DNA of 34,173 bases from Janibacter anophelis NBRC 107843 (GCF_001570945.1 NZ_BCSQ01000039.1:1-34173); one strand, 5' to 3'. Shown: positions 1-8,463, counted from the first letter of the stretch. The notes: generated by a model not told the origin, from the sequence alone. Made by a program: numbers and translations.

Positions 1-1
1 C

Positions 2-250
2 GAGCCGCTGCCCGCCCTGACCGCGCGGCTCGTCGCGGCCTTCCCGCAGTTCGAACCGTACGAGGGCGCCTTCGGCCCCCACCCGCTCCCGCACGTGACC
101 CTCGACGCGGCCACGCCCACGGTGACGATCGAGAGCACCCGCCGCCGGCTCGCCGCCATGATCCCGGCGTCATGCACGCTGGCCCGGCTGCAGCTGGCCT
201 GGTGGGAGTCCGGCCGGTGCCACGTCATGCACGAGTGGCACCTCGGCTGA
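2..250 (+). CDS. 2'-5' RNA ligase family protein, C-terminal part
   Basis: The gene enters from the left edge, so only the last 82 residues are visible. The reading frame is open from base 2 to the TGA at 248-250. The fragment contains PLPHVTLD, the second HxT[L/V] motif of the 2H phosphoesterase / 2'-5' RNA ligase superfamily, followed by a beta-strand and short tail typical of these proteins (LARLQLAWWESG, ending in HEWHLG). Family members act on 2'-5' phosphodiester or cyclic phosphate ends of RNA, but the bacterial substrate is usually unknown. The first HxT motif would lie outside the window. The next gene starts about 50 bases later from its own promoter, so the two are probably not one operon. 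Confidence 0.6.
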   Translation, partial: EPLPALTARLVAAFPQFEPYEGAFGPHPLPHVTLDAATPTVTIESTRRRLAAMIPASCTLARLQLAWWESGRCHVMHEWHLG

Positions 251-290
251 CCCCGCGAGCCGGAGCCTTCCCTCCCTTCGATCAATCTAT

Positions 291-303
291 TAGTCTATGA
301 CTA
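291..303 (+). promoter_or_regulatory. -10 element and palindromic operator of the Rrf2 gene
   Basis: TAGTCTATGACTA is a perfect inverted repeat (TAGTC, 3-base spacer, GACTA). Its left arm plus one base, TAGTCT at 291-296, fits the actinobacterial -10 pattern TAnnnT. Transcription would then start near 303, the probable start codon, giving a leaderless mRNA. A palindrome sitting on the -10 element and start is what an autorepressor site would look like; that role is inference. Confidence 0.45.
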
Positions 304-713
304 TGAGACTTGAGGTAACTCGACGAGCGGAGTTGGCCGTGCAGGCCGTGGCGACCCTCTCGCCGCGCGACACCCGGCTCAAGGCGCCCGAGCTGGGGGA
401 GGCGCTCGACGCGACCCCGGGCTTCGTCGCGCAGGTGGTCGGGCCCCTCGTCAAGGCCGGTTGGGTCCGCTCGACCCCCGGCCCTTCCGGTGGCTACTCC
501 CTGACCGACGCCGCGGCCGGCGCCAGCGTGCTCGACGTGATCGAAGCCGTCGACGGGCCGACCGCGACGGGTCGCTGCGTCGCCCAGGACCGGGCCTGCG
601 CCACGGGGGACACGTGCGCCCTCCACGACGCGTGGACGCAGGCCCGCACCACGCTCACCTCCACGCTGGCCGCCACCCCGGCGGTCCCCGTCCACCTGAG
701 GGGCGCCGGGTGA
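303..713 (+). CDS. Rrf2-family Fe-S transcriptional regulator (IscR/NsrR-like)
   Basis: A 136-residue DNA-binding regulator. An N-terminal winged helix (about residues 1-70, beginning MRLEVTRRAELAVQA) carries the typical PGPSGGYSL wing. A cysteine cluster follows at C92, C99 and C105, with H108 three residues after the last cysteine. This closely mirrors the three Cys plus His that hold [2Fe-2S] in IscR, and NsrR uses three similarly spaced Cys. It is therefore expected to sense Fe-S status, nitric oxide or oxidants. The ATG at 303 is preferred because it gives the usual family N-terminus and matches the predicted transcription start; an in-frame ATG at 297 would add two residues. No Shine-Dalgarno sequence is visible. 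The gene lies 28 bases upstream of an Fe-S repair gene, its likely target. IscR-like and NsrR-like roles cannot be separated from sequence alone. Confidence 0.85.
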   Translation: MRLEVTRRAELAVQAVATLSPRDTRLKAPELGEALDATPGFVAQVVGPLVKAGWVRSTPGPSGGYSLTDAAAGASVLDVIEAVDGPTATGRCVAQDRACATGDTCALHDAWTQARTTLTSTLAATPAVPVHLRGAG

Positions 714-741
714 CGCCCCCACCATGAAGGGAAGATCGGCC

Positions 742-1449
742 ATGCCAGTCGCCACCACCGCAACCCTCGCCGAGCTGGTCACCGAGGACCCGCGTCGCAG
801 TCGGGTGCTCGAGCAGCTCGGCCTCGACTACTGCTGCAACGGGCATCGTCCGCTCGAGGAGGCTGCCAGCGCTGCCGGCCTCGACCCGACCGAGGTGAGC
901 GCCCGCCTGGACCTGCCCGGCGAGCCGCCCGCGGTGGTCGCCCGCGACCTCGAGATGTCCGCGCTGGCCCACGACATCGTCGACACCCACCACGCGTACG
1001 CGTGGGAGGAGATGCCGCGGTTGACCGCGCTCGTCGACAAGGTCGCCGGGGTGCACGGCGAGCGCCACCTCGAGCTCGCCGAGGTCAAGGCCGCCTTCGA
1101 GGAGGTCACCGCCGAGCTCGACCCGCACATGACGCGCGAGGAGCGGGTGATCTTCCCGGCGATCACCCGACTGGAGCGGACTCAGGCCCCGGTCCGGCTC
1201 GCCTCGGGCACCCTGGCCGATGCGCTGCAGGAACTCATCGACGAACACGACGTCGTCGGCGACCTGCTCAAGCGGATCCGTGAGCTGACCGGTGACCACG
1301 TGCCGCCGGCCGACGCGTGCGGTTCGTACCACGCGATGCTCGCCGGTCTGGCGCAGTTCGAGCGTGACATCCACGAGCACGTGCACCAGGAGAACAACGT
1401 GCTCTTCCCCCAGGTGCTCCGCCTGGACGAGCGCTTGAGGGGTGAGTGA
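742..1449 (+). CDS. ric: Iron-sulfur cluster repair di-iron protein (RIC/ScdA/YtfE family)
   Basis: A 235-residue cytoplasmic protein. Residues 10-60 form the DUF542/ScdA N-terminal domain with the hallmark Cys pair in LDYCCNGHRPLEE (C31, C32). The rest is a hemerythrin-like four-helix bundle with spaced His/Glu ligands (HDIVDTHHAY, DPHMTREERVIFPAI, DEHDVVGDLLKRI, HEHVHQENNVLFPQV). RIC proteins hold a non-heme di-iron centre and repair Fe-S clusters damaged by nitric oxide or peroxide. The ATG at 742 is chosen because AAGGGAAG lies about 7 bases upstream; an ATG at 724 is in frame but has no ribosome site. It is probably co-transcribed with the preceding Fe-S Rrf2 regulator, a frequent pairing for nitrosative-stress control. 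Confidence 0.9.
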   Translation: MPVATTATLAELVTEDPRRSRVLEQLGLDYCCNGHRPLEEAASAAGLDPTEVSARLDLPGEPPAVVARDLEMSALAHDIVDTHHAYAWEEMPRLTALVDKVAGVHGERHLELAEVKAAFEEVTAELDPHMTREERVIFPAITRLERTQAPVRLASGTLADALQELIDEHDVVGDLLKRIRELTGDHVPPADACGSYHAMLAGLAQFERDIHEHVHQENNVLFPQVLRLDERLRGE

Positions 1450-1450
1450 C

Positions 1451-1474
1451 GCCCCGTCCCGACTGCGCCGGGGC
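1451..1474 (+). terminator. Weak hairpin after the RIC gene
   Basis: GCCCCG (1451-1456) can pair with CGGGGC (1469-1474) around a 12-base loop just after the stop codon, followed by CCCTCTCT rather than a T run. It may be a weak or Rho-assisted terminator. Confidence 0.3.
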
Positions 1475-1537
1475 CCCTCTCTGCGGGACATGCAGGGAAA
1501 ACCCGGACGTGTGCACGGCGAACAGTAAGGAAATGTT

Positions 1538-1549
1538 CAGGAAATCCTG
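1538..1549 (+). promoter_or_regulatory. Short inverted repeat upstream of the M6 protease
   Basis: CAGGAAATCCTG consists of CAGGA and TCCTG around a 2-base centre. It lies in the AT-richer 180-base region before the secreted protease. The region must contain that gene's promoter, but I cannot assign -35/-10 elements with confidence. The repeat is a candidate regulator site only. Confidence 0.25.
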
Positions 1550-1631
1550 CGATGCCTGACGTATGCCGCGAATCCTTGGTTGAGTGCGCTCACCCCTGTG
1601 GCACCAGCCACACATGTTTTCTGGAGGATTC

Positions 1632-3989
1632 GTGAAGAGACGCCACACCTATGTCGTGTCCGGTCTCGCCGCGTCCGCCCTCGTCCTGACCCTGGCGCCG
1701 ATGTCGGCGTCCGCGCGGACGACGGCAGGAGTGGCCCCCGATGACCGATCGGCCTCGACCGCCCGGCACGACGACCTGCCCAACCCGCTCGGTGACGCCC
1801 AGCGCGAGCTGCGCGAGGACGCGGTCACCAAGCTCCTGCGGGGCGAGGCGAAGCTGGTCACCAAGAACGGCACCCAGGTCATCGAGATCACGAGCGACGA
1901 CGCGGCCGAGCAGCACACGCAGGCCAAGGGCCACAAGGACCGCACGACGGCGAGCAAGGGCAAGGGCAAGGACAAGAAGCCCCGCACCAAGTACGTCCAG
2001 TACGACGTCGACCGTGAGGCCTCCGTCTTCACGATCCTCACCGACTTCGGCGACCAGACCCTCCCGGCCACCGGCGGCGAGGCCGGCCCGGCGCACAACG
2101 AGATCGCCGAGCCCGACCGCTCGGTCAACAACTCGACGATCTGGACCGACGACTTCAGCCGCGAGCACTACCAGGAGCTGATGTTCGCCGAGGGCCAGGA
2201 GTCCTTCCGCGACTTCTACCTCAAGCAGTCCAACGGCCGTTTCCTCACCAAGGGTGACGTCAGCGACTGGGTGACCGTGCCGTACAACGAGGCGCGCTAC
2301 GGCCACAACCCGGTCGAGGGTGACGGCACCTCCGAGGCGGGCGGCTACTGGAACTACGTCAAGGACACCGCGACGGCGTGGTACGACGACCAGAAGGCCC
2401 AGGGCAAGAGCGACGCCGAGATCAAGGAGTACCTGGCCCAGTTCGACGTCTGGGACCGCTACGACTTCGACGGTGACGGCGACTTCAACGAGTCCGACGG
2501 CTACATCGACCACTTCCAGGCGATCCACGCCGGTGAGGGCGAGGAGGCCGGCGGCGGCGCACAGGGCGAGGACGCCATCTGGAGCCACCGCTGGTACGCC
2601 TTCTCCAACAACATCGGCAAGGAGGGCCCCGCGCAGAACAAGCTCGGCGGGGTGCCGCTGGGTGACTCCGGCCTGTGGATCGGTGACTACACCACCGAGC
2701 CGGAGAACGGTGGCCTGGGTGTCTTCACCCACGAGTTCGCCCACGACCTGGGTCTGCCGGACCTGTACGACACCGCCGGCGGTGACAACGGCACCGGCTT
2801 CTGGACGCTGATGTCGGGCGGCTCCTGGCTCAACGACGGCACCGAGGACATCGGCTCCAGCCCCGGCTACATGGGTGCCTGGGAAAAGCTGCAGCTCGGC
2901 TGGCTCGACTACGACCTCACCGAGCAGGGCCAGACCAAGAACATCGACCTCGGCCCGGCCGACCGCGACCACGCGACCAAGGCCCAGGCCGCGGCCGTGC
3001 TCCTGCCCGAGCAGACCCTGACGACCGGGTACAACACGCCGCACTCGGGTGAGTACGAGTGGTGGTCCGGCTCGGCCGACAACCTCAACAACACGCTCGG
3101 TCGCGAGATCGACCTCACCGGCGCCACGTCCGCGTCCGTCACGGCGCAGGTCGCGACCGACATCGAGGCCGGCTACGACTTCCTCTACACCGAGGTGAGC
3201 ACCGACGGTGGTGCCACCTGGGAGGAGGTCGCCGTCACCGACGGTGGCGACCTCTCGTGGAACGAGGTGACCACCGACCTGAGCGCCTACGCGGGCAGCA
3301 CCATCCAGTTCCGCTGGCGCTACCAGACCGATGGCGGCGTCTCGCAGCCCGGCGCCTTCATCGACGACATCACGATCACCGTCGACGGCAGCCCGGTGCT
3401 GACCGACGACGTGGAGAGCGGGGACAACGGCTGGACCGCTGACGGGTTCACCCGGATGACCGGATCCACCTCGGAGCAGGTGCAGAGCTACTACCTGGCC
3501 GAGAACCGCGTCTACTCGGGCTACGACAAGAACCTCGAGACGGGCCCGTACAACTTCGGGTTCGCCGACCGTCCCGACTGGGTGGAGCGCTTCCCGTACC
3601 AGGACGGCCTGCTCGTCTGGTACATCAACAACGCCTACAAGGACAACAACACGCGGGTCCACCCGGGCTACGGCCAGGTGCTTCCGGTCGACGCGCGTCC
3701 CGCCCCCGTCACCTTCGACAATGGCAAGCTGCTCGGCAACCGTCGCCAGCCCTTCGACGCCACCTTCGGCAAGCAGCGCACCGACGAGGTGACCTTCCAC
3801 AACGCCGGGATCCCCGAGACGGTGCCGTCGAGCAAGGGCATCACGACCTTCGATGACTCCGACCCCGACCGCTACTGGTCTGCGGACAACCCGTGGAGCT
3901 CGACCAAGGTCGCCGGCTCCGGCACCAAGATCAAGGTGCTCAGCGAGAAGAAGGACTCGATGAAGCTGCGGATCGAGGCCGCCGACTGA
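1632..3989 (+). CDS. Secreted M6-family metalloprotease (immune inhibitor A-like)
   Basis: A 785-residue extracellular zinc protease. The GTG at 1632 is chosen because GGAGG (1623-1627) precedes it and it yields a clean Sec signal peptide: KRRHTYVV, a hydrophobic stretch, then cleavage after ...SASA near residue 28. An upstream in-frame ATG at 1584 would put 16 odd residues before the signal. A propeptide-like region (about 30-150) contains a Lys-rich linker. The catalytic domain carries HEFAHDLGLPD at 367-377 (HExxH zinc site) and a Met-turn candidate (LMSGGSW). DFDGDGDFNESDG from residue 278 looks like a calcium loop. Beyond about residue 500 lies a MAM/lectin-like beta-sandwich, then the ImmA C-terminal part. 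Family members degrade host or environmental proteins; here nutrient scavenging is as likely as antagonism. It stands alone as its own transcription unit. Confidence 0.9.
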   Translation: MKRRHTYVVSGLAASALVLTLAPMSASARTTAGVAPDDRSASTARHDDLPNPLGDAQRELREDAVTKLLRGEAKLVTKNGTQVIEITSDDAAEQHTQAKGHKDRTTASKGKGKDKKPRTKYVQYDVDREASVFTILTDFGDQTLPATGGEAGPAHNEIAEPDRSVNNSTIWTDDFSREHYQELMFAEGQESFRDFYLKQSNGRFLTKGDVSDWVTVPYNEARYGHNPVEGDGTSEAGGYWNYVKDTATAWYDDQKAQGKSDAEIKEYLAQFDVWDRYDFDGDGDFNESDGYIDHFQAIHAGEGEEAGGGAQGEDAIWSHRWYAFSNNIGKEGPAQNKLGGVPLGDSGLWIGDYTTEPENGGLGVFTHEFAHDLGLPDLYDTAGGDNGTGFWTLMSGGSWLNDGTEDIGSSPGYMGAWEKLQLGWLDYDLTEQGQTKNIDLGPADRDHATKAQAAAVLLPEQTLTTGYNTPHSGEYEWWSGSADNLNNTLGREIDLTGATSASVTAQVATDIEAGYDFLYTEVSTDGGATWEEVAVTDGGDLSWNEVTTDLSAYAGSTIQFRWRYQTDGGVSQPGAFIDDITITVDGSPVLTDDVESGDNGWTADGFTRMTGSTSEQVQSYYLAENRVYSGYDKNLETGPYNFGFADRPDWVERFPYQDGLLVWYINNAYKDNNTRVHPGYGQVLPVDARPAPVTFDNGKLLGNRRQPFDATFGKQRTDEVTFHNAGIPETVPSSKGITTFDDSDPDRYWSADNPWSSTKVAGSGTKIKVLSEKKDSMKLRIEAAD

Positions 3990-4015
3990 TCGACCCCACC
4001 GGCTGATCACTCGAG

Positions 4016-4057
4016 CGCCGGGCCCGCCCCGTCCACCCGGACGGAGCGGGCCCGGCG
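4016..4057 (+). terminator. Strong terminator hairpin after the M6 protease
   Basis: CGCCGGGCCCGC (4016-4027) pairs perfectly with GCGGGCCCGGCG (4046-4057). The stem continues, after one C-A mismatch, with CCGTCC/GGACGG around an ACCC loop. It is followed by TCGTTGCGT, so it is strong in GC but weak in U. The hairpin separates the protease from glnA2. Confidence 0.75.
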
Positions 4058-4086
4058 TCGTTGCGTCGCAGAGCCTGCCCGTGGGG

Positions 4087-4092
4087 CAGGAT
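4087..4092 (+). promoter_or_regulatory. Putative -10 element of glnA2
   Basis: CAGGAT ends 6 bases before the ATG at 4099. It is a one-base variant of the TAnnnT pattern seen at the same distance from several other first genes here, which would make the glnA2 transcript leaderless. A weak purine-rich stretch (GGATGGGG) could instead act as a ribosome site. Confidence 0.35.
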
Positions 4093-4098
4093 GGGGCC

Positions 4099-5436
4099 AT
4101 GGATCGTCAGCAGGAGTTCGTCCTCCGGACCATCGAGGAGCGCGACATCCGGTTCGTCCGGTTGTGGTTCACCGACGTGCTCGGGACGTTGAAGTCCGTG
4201 GCCATCGCCCCGGCGGAGCTCGAGGGTGCCTTCACCGAGGGCATCGGCTTCGACGGCTCGGCGATCGAGGGCTTCACCCGGGTCTACGAGGCGGACATGC
4301 TCGCGCGCCCCGACCCCTCGACCTTCCAAGTCCTGCCGTGGCGCGGTGAGCATCCCGGCACCGCGCGGATGTTCTGCGACATCCAGCTGCCCGACGGCAG
4401 CCCTGCCCTGGCCGACGCCCGCTACGTCCTGCGGCGCGCGCTGGACAAGGCCGCCGACATGGGGTTCAGCTTCTACACCCACCCCGAGATCGAGTTCTTC
4501 CTCCTCAAGCAGGGCACCCCGCCGGGTGAGCGGCCGGTGCCCGTCGACGACGGTGGGTACTTCGACCACGTGCCGAAGGGGGAGGCCCACGACTTCCGCC
4601 GGGCGGCCATCACCATGCTCGAGTCCGTCGGCATCTCGGTGGAGTTCAGCCACCACGAGGGGGCGCCGGGGCAGAACGAGATCGACCTGCGCTACGCCGA
4701 TGCCCTCTCGACGGCGGACAACATCATGACCTTCCGCACGGTCATCAAGGAGGTGGCCCTCGAGCAGGGGGTCTACGCGACCTTCATGCCCAAGGTCTTC
4801 GCCGAGTACCCGGGCAGCGGCATGCACACCCACATGTCGCTCTTCGAGGGTGACACCAATGCCTTCCACGAGCCGGGCGCCCCGTACCAGCTCAGCCGCG
4901 TGGGCCGCCAGTTCATCGCCGGACTGCTCCACCACGGTCGCGAGTACGCGGCCGTGACCAACCAGTGGGTCAACAGCTACAAGCGCCTGTGGGGCGGCGG
5001 CGAGGCTCCGGCGCACCTGACGTGGGGGCACAACAACCGCTCCGCGATGGTGCGGGTGCCGATGTACAAGCCCAACAAGGGCAACTCCAGCCGGGTCGAG
5101 CTGCGTTCGCTCGACGCCTCGTGCAATCCCTATCTCGCCTTCGCGGTCATGCTCACCGCGGGCCTGAAGGGCATCGAGGAGGGCTACGAGCTGCCGCCCG
5201 AGACCGAGGACGACGTCTGGGGCCTCACCGACCGTGAGCGCCGGGCGATGGGCATCAAGCCGTTGCCGGCGAGCCTCGCCGAGGCCATCGAGGCGATGGA
5301 GGAGAGCGAGCTGGTCGCCGAGACGCTCGGCGAGCACGTCTTCGACTTCTTCCTGCGCAACAAGCAGCAGGAGTGGGCCGACTACCGCAACCAGGTCACC
5401 CCCTTCGAGCTCGAGCGTCTCCTGCCACGCCTGTGA
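4099..5436 (+). CDS. glnA2: Glutamine synthetase type I, GlnA2-like
   Basis: A 445-residue ATP-dependent enzyme making glutamine from glutamate and ammonia, normally a dodecamer. The start MDRQQEFVLRTIEERDIRFV closely resembles mycobacterial GlnA2. Recognisable GS elements in order: FDGSAIEGF, metal ligands in HPEIEFF, EGAPGQNEIDLR, the His metal ligand in GSGMHTHMSLF, the ATP/phosphate loop around YKPNKGNSSRVELRS, and the C-terminal FDFFLRNKQQEW. Where adenylylated GlnA1 enzymes carry NLYDLPPEE, this protein reads DDVWGLTDRER, so the target tyrosine is absent and it should not be an adenylylation substrate. The ATG at 4099 gives the family N-terminus; an in-frame ATG at 4081 adds six unsupported residues. 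glnE follows 7 bases downstream. Confidence 0.93.
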   Translation: MDRQQEFVLRTIEERDIRFVRLWFTDVLGTLKSVAIAPAELEGAFTEGIGFDGSAIEGFTRVYEADMLARPDPSTFQVLPWRGEHPGTARMFCDIQLPDGSPALADARYVLRRALDKAADMGFSFYTHPEIEFFLLKQGTPPGERPVPVDDGGYFDHVPKGEAHDFRRAAITMLESVGISVEFSHHEGAPGQNEIDLRYADALSTADNIMTFRTVIKEVALEQGVYATFMPKVFAEYPGSGMHTHMSLFEGDTNAFHEPGAPYQLSRVGRQFIAGLLHHGREYAAVTNQWVNSYKRLWGGGEAPAHLTWGHNNRSAMVRVPMYKPNKGNSSRVELRSLDASCNPYLAFAVMLTAGLKGIEEGYELPPETEDDVWGLTDRERRAMGIKPLPASLAEAIEAMEESELVAETLGEHVFDFFLRNKQQEWADYRNQVTPFELERLLPRL

Positions 5437-5443
5437 GGTCCGC

Positions 5444-8407
5444 GTGAGCCCGCCGTCCCGACCCGAGCCCACCCTCGCCCGACGCGGCTTCGGGGACGCC
5501 CGTCGCGCCGAGTCGCTCCTCGCCGACCCGGCGCTGGAGCCGCTCGCCGACGTCCACCTGCCGCTGCTCGCGGCGCTGTCGCGGTCGGCCGACCCGGACC
5601 AGGCGCTGCTCGGTCTGGTGCGCCTGATGGAGGCCCGCCAGGACGACGACCTGGTCACCGCGCTGCGGGACGAAGAGGTCGCCCGCGACCGGGTGATCGG
5701 CGCGCTCGGCATCTCGTCGGCGCTCGTCGACCACCTCGTCGCGCACCCGAGCCAGTGGCGCGATGCGGTCGACGCCCGCGAGATGACCCCCGAGGAGCGC
5801 ACCGAGGTCCTCCTCGCGGAGATCGCCGACCACGGCGACCTCGATCCCCAGGACGCGCTGCGCGTGGGCTACCGCCGGCAGCTGCTGGGCATCGCCGCGC
5901 GGGACGTGACCTCCGAGGACCCCGTCGCCGACTTCCCCGACATCGCCCGGGCCCTGGCCGACCTGGCCGGATCGGCGCTCGAGGGGGCCGTGCGCATCGC
6001 CCTCGACGAGCAGGGCGAAGGGCGTCACGGCATCCGGTTCGCGGTGATCGGCATGGGCAAGGCCGGCGGGCGGGAGCTGAACTACATCTCGGACGTCGAC
6101 GTGATCTTCGTGGCCGAGCCCGTCGAGGGCACCGACGAGGCCACCGCGCTCGAGGTGGCCACCCGGGTCGCCACCCGAGCCATGCACGCATGCGCGGACG
6201 TCACCGCGCACGGCAGCCTGTGGCCGGTCGATGCCGCGCTGCGCCCCGAGGGCAAGCAGGGCCCGCTCGTGCGCACGGTGGCCAGCCACCGCACCTACTA
6301 CGAGCGCTGGGCCAAGACCTGGGAGTTCCAGGCGCTGCTCAAGGCGCGCCACCTGGCCGGGGACGCCACCCTGGGTGCCGAGTACCTCCAGGCCGTCCAA
6401 CCCCTGGTGTGGGAGGCCGCCTCGCGCGAGGACTTCGTCGACGACGTCCAGGCGATGCGCCGGCGCGTCGAGCAGCACATCCCGGCCGCCGAGGCCGCGC
6501 GCCAGCTCAAGCTCGGCCCCGGCGGGTTGCGCGATGTCGAGTTCTCCGTGCAGCTGCTCCAGCTCGTCCACGGGCGCACCGACGAGACGCTCCACTCCGG
6601 CACGACGCTCGACGCGCTGGCGGCGCTGTCCGCGGGTGGCTACGTCGGGCGGTCCGACGCCGCCGTGCTCGAGCAGGCCTACCGGATCCTGCGCACCCTC
6701 GAGCACCGCATCCAGCTGCACCGACTGCGCCGCACCCACCTGATGCCCACGTCCGAGGACGACCTGCGGCGACTCGGCCGCTCGATGCGCCTGTGGGACC
6801 AGCCGGGCAAGCAGGTCGCCGAGCTGCGCACCGGGCACGCGCGCGAGGTGCGCCGCCTGCACCAGAGGCTCTTCTACCGACCGCTGCTGTCCGCCGTCGC
6901 CCGGCTCAGCCCCGACGAGGCCTCGCTCAGCCCAGACGCGGCCCGCGAGCGGTTGAGCGCCCTCGGCTACCGCGACCCGGCCGGGGCACTGCGCCACCTG
7001 CAGGTGCTCACCGAGGGCGTCAGCCGCGCCGCCTCGATCCAGAAGCAGCTGCTGCCCGTGATGCTCGAGTGGTTCGCCGAGATGGCCGACCCCGACGCCG
7101 GGCTGCTCGCCTTCCGCAAGGTGAGCGAGGAGCTCGGGACCACCCACTGGTACCTCCGCCTGCTGCGCGACGAGGGGGAGGCCGCGCAGACGCTCGCCCA
7201 CACCCTCGGCGCCAGCCGCTTCGCCGGTGAGCTGCTGCTGGCCAGCCCCGAGGCGGTGCAGATGCTCGGAGACACCGACGGTCTGCGACCGCGCTCACGC
7301 GAGGAGCTGCTGCGACGCATGCGCTCGGCGGCCGGGCGGCGCGAGGACCCCGAGGCCGCGGTGGGGGCCATCCGGGCCATCCGCCGGGCCGAGATCTTCC
7401 GCGTGGCCGTCGCCGACCTCGAGGACCGGCTCTCGCTCGACGAGGTGGGCGAGGCCCTCACCGAGGTCAGCGAGGCGACCATCGAGGCCGCGCTCGAGGT
7501 CGTCGTGCGCAAGGTCGAGGCCGAGCGCGAGGAGCCGCTGCGCACCTCCCTGCTCATCGTCGGCATGGGCCGCCTGGGCGGGCGGGAGGTCGGGTACTCG
7601 TCCGACGCGGACGTGCTCTACGTGCACGACCCGCACGAGGGGACCGACGAGCAGGCAGCCCAGGAGGCGGCCCTCGCCGTCGTGACCGAGCTGCGCCGAC
7701 TCATCGGGGCGGCCGGATCCGACCCACCGCTCGGCCTCGACGCCGACCTGCGCCCGGAGGGCAAGAGCGGCCCGATGGTGCGCTCGCTCGCGAGCTATGC
7801 CAGCTACTACGCCCGGTGGTCGCAGACCTGGGAGGCACAGGCGCTGCTGCGCGCTCGCCCGGTCGCCGGCGACCCCGAGCTCGGCGCCCGGTTCACCGCG
7901 CTCATCGACCCCCTTCGCTGGTCGTCGGAGGGACTGGACGCCCAGCAGGTGCGCGAGGTCCGACGGCTCAAGGCCCGCATGGAGGCCGAGCGGCTCCCGC
8001 GGGGAGCCGACCGCAAGGCGCACTTCAAGCTGGGCATGGGCGGGCTGTCCGACGTCGAGTGGACGATCCAGCTGCTGCAGATGCAGCACGCACACGACCA
8101 CGAGGGCTTGCGGACGCCCCGGACCCTGCCCGCGCTTGCGGCCGCGGTCGAGGCCGGCCTCGTCGACGTCGATGACGCCGACACGCTGCGCCAGGCGTGG
8201 TCGATGGCCTCGCTGCTGCGCAATGCCGGCATGCTCTTCCGCGGTCGCCCCGTCGACTCCGTGCCCTCCAACCTGCGCGAGGCCGACGGCGTCGGACGCA
8301 TCGTCGGCATGGAGCCCCAGTCGGGTCTGGCCCTCGCCGAGTCCTATCGGCGCACCGCCCGGCACGCTCGCCACGTCGTCGACCGGATCTTCTACGGAGA
8401 GCGGTAG
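5444..8407 (+). CDS. glnE: Bifunctional glutamine synthetase adenylyltransferase/deadenylase GlnE
   Basis: A 987-residue two-headed enzyme that attaches AMP to a tyrosine of glutamine synthetase or removes it, according to nitrogen status. Two nucleotidyltransferase domains are visible. The N-terminal deadenylase motif starts at G203 (GMGKAGGRELNYISDVD, acidic pair D217/D219). The C-terminal adenylylase motif starts at G707 (GMGRLGGREVGYSSDAD, D721/D723). Each is followed by RPEGK and a helical GlnD/GlnE C-terminal segment (KLGPGGLRDVEF and KLGMGGLSDVEW). The GTG at 5444 is chosen because GAGG lies 6 bases upstream, 7 bases after the glnA2 stop; the longer in-frame opening upstream overlaps glnA2 and has no family similarity. 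The adjacent GlnA2 lacks the target tyrosine, so the substrate is presumably a GlnA1 encoded elsewhere. Confidence 0.95.
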   Translation: MSPPSRPEPTLARRGFGDARRAESLLADPALEPLADVHLPLLAALSRSADPDQALLGLVRLMEARQDDDLVTALRDEEVARDRVIGALGISSALVDHLVAHPSQWRDAVDAREMTPEERTEVLLAEIADHGDLDPQDALRVGYRRQLLGIAARDVTSEDPVADFPDIARALADLAGSALEGAVRIALDEQGEGRHGIRFAVIGMGKAGGRELNYISDVDVIFVAEPVEGTDEATALEVATRVATRAMHACADVTAHGSLWPVDAALRPEGKQGPLVRTVASHRTYYERWAKTWEFQALLKARHLAGDATLGAEYLQAVQPLVWEAASREDFVDDVQAMRRRVEQHIPAAEAARQLKLGPGGLRDVEFSVQLLQLVHGRTDETLHSGTTLDALAALSAGGYVGRSDAAVLEQAYRILRTLEHRIQLHRLRRTHLMPTSEDDLRRLGRSMRLWDQPGKQVAELRTGHAREVRRLHQRLFYRPLLSAVARLSPDEASLSPDAARERLSALGYRDPAGALRHLQVLTEGVSRAASIQKQLLPVMLEWFAEMADPDAGLLAFRKVSEELGTTHWYLRLLRDEGEAAQTLAHTLGASRFAGELLLASPEAVQMLGDTDGLRPRSREELLRRMRSAAGRREDPEAAVGAIRAIRRAEIFRVAVADLEDRLSLDEVGEALTEVSEATIEAALEVVVRKVEAEREEPLRTSLLIVGMGRLGGREVGYSSDADVLYVHDPHEGTDEQAAQEAALAVVTELRRLIGAAGSDPPLGLDADLRPEGKSGPMVRSLASYASYYARWSQTWEAQALLRARPVAGDPELGARFTALIDPLRWSSEGLDAQQVREVRRLKARMEAERLPRGADRKAHFKLGMGGLSDVEWTIQLLQMQHAHDHEGLRTPRTLPALAAAVEAGLVDVDDADTLRQAWSMASLLRNAGMLFRGRPVDSVPSNLREADGVGRIVGMEPQSGLALAESYRRTARHARHVVDRIFYGER

Positions 8408-8451
8408 CGGCCGGCCGTGAGACACCGGTCAGCCGCCCCGTGGGGCGAATC

Positions 8452-8457
8452 TAGACT
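8452..8457 (+). promoter_or_regulatory. -10 element of the histidine operon
   Basis: TAGACT ends 6 bases before the hisD ATG, predicting transcription start at or within a base of the start codon (leaderless mRNA). No Shine-Dalgarno sequence is visible. The preceding 56-base gap also holds a tight CGCCCC/GGGGCG repeat (8434-8447). No attenuator or T-box-like structure fits in this space. Confidence 0.5.
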
Positions 8458-8463
8458 GGACCC

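Noticed and set aside
1590-4100. An 836-residue open frame on the minus strand opposite the M6 protease
   Set aside because: It has Val/Leu/Gly/Asp/Arg-rich low-complexity composition typical of antisense frames in GC-rich DNA and no family motif. The plus-strand gene is certain.
8408-8463. His-leader attenuator before hisD
   Set aside because: The gap is only 56 bases, contains no histidine-rich leader peptide, and the -10 element sits 6 bases before the ATG.
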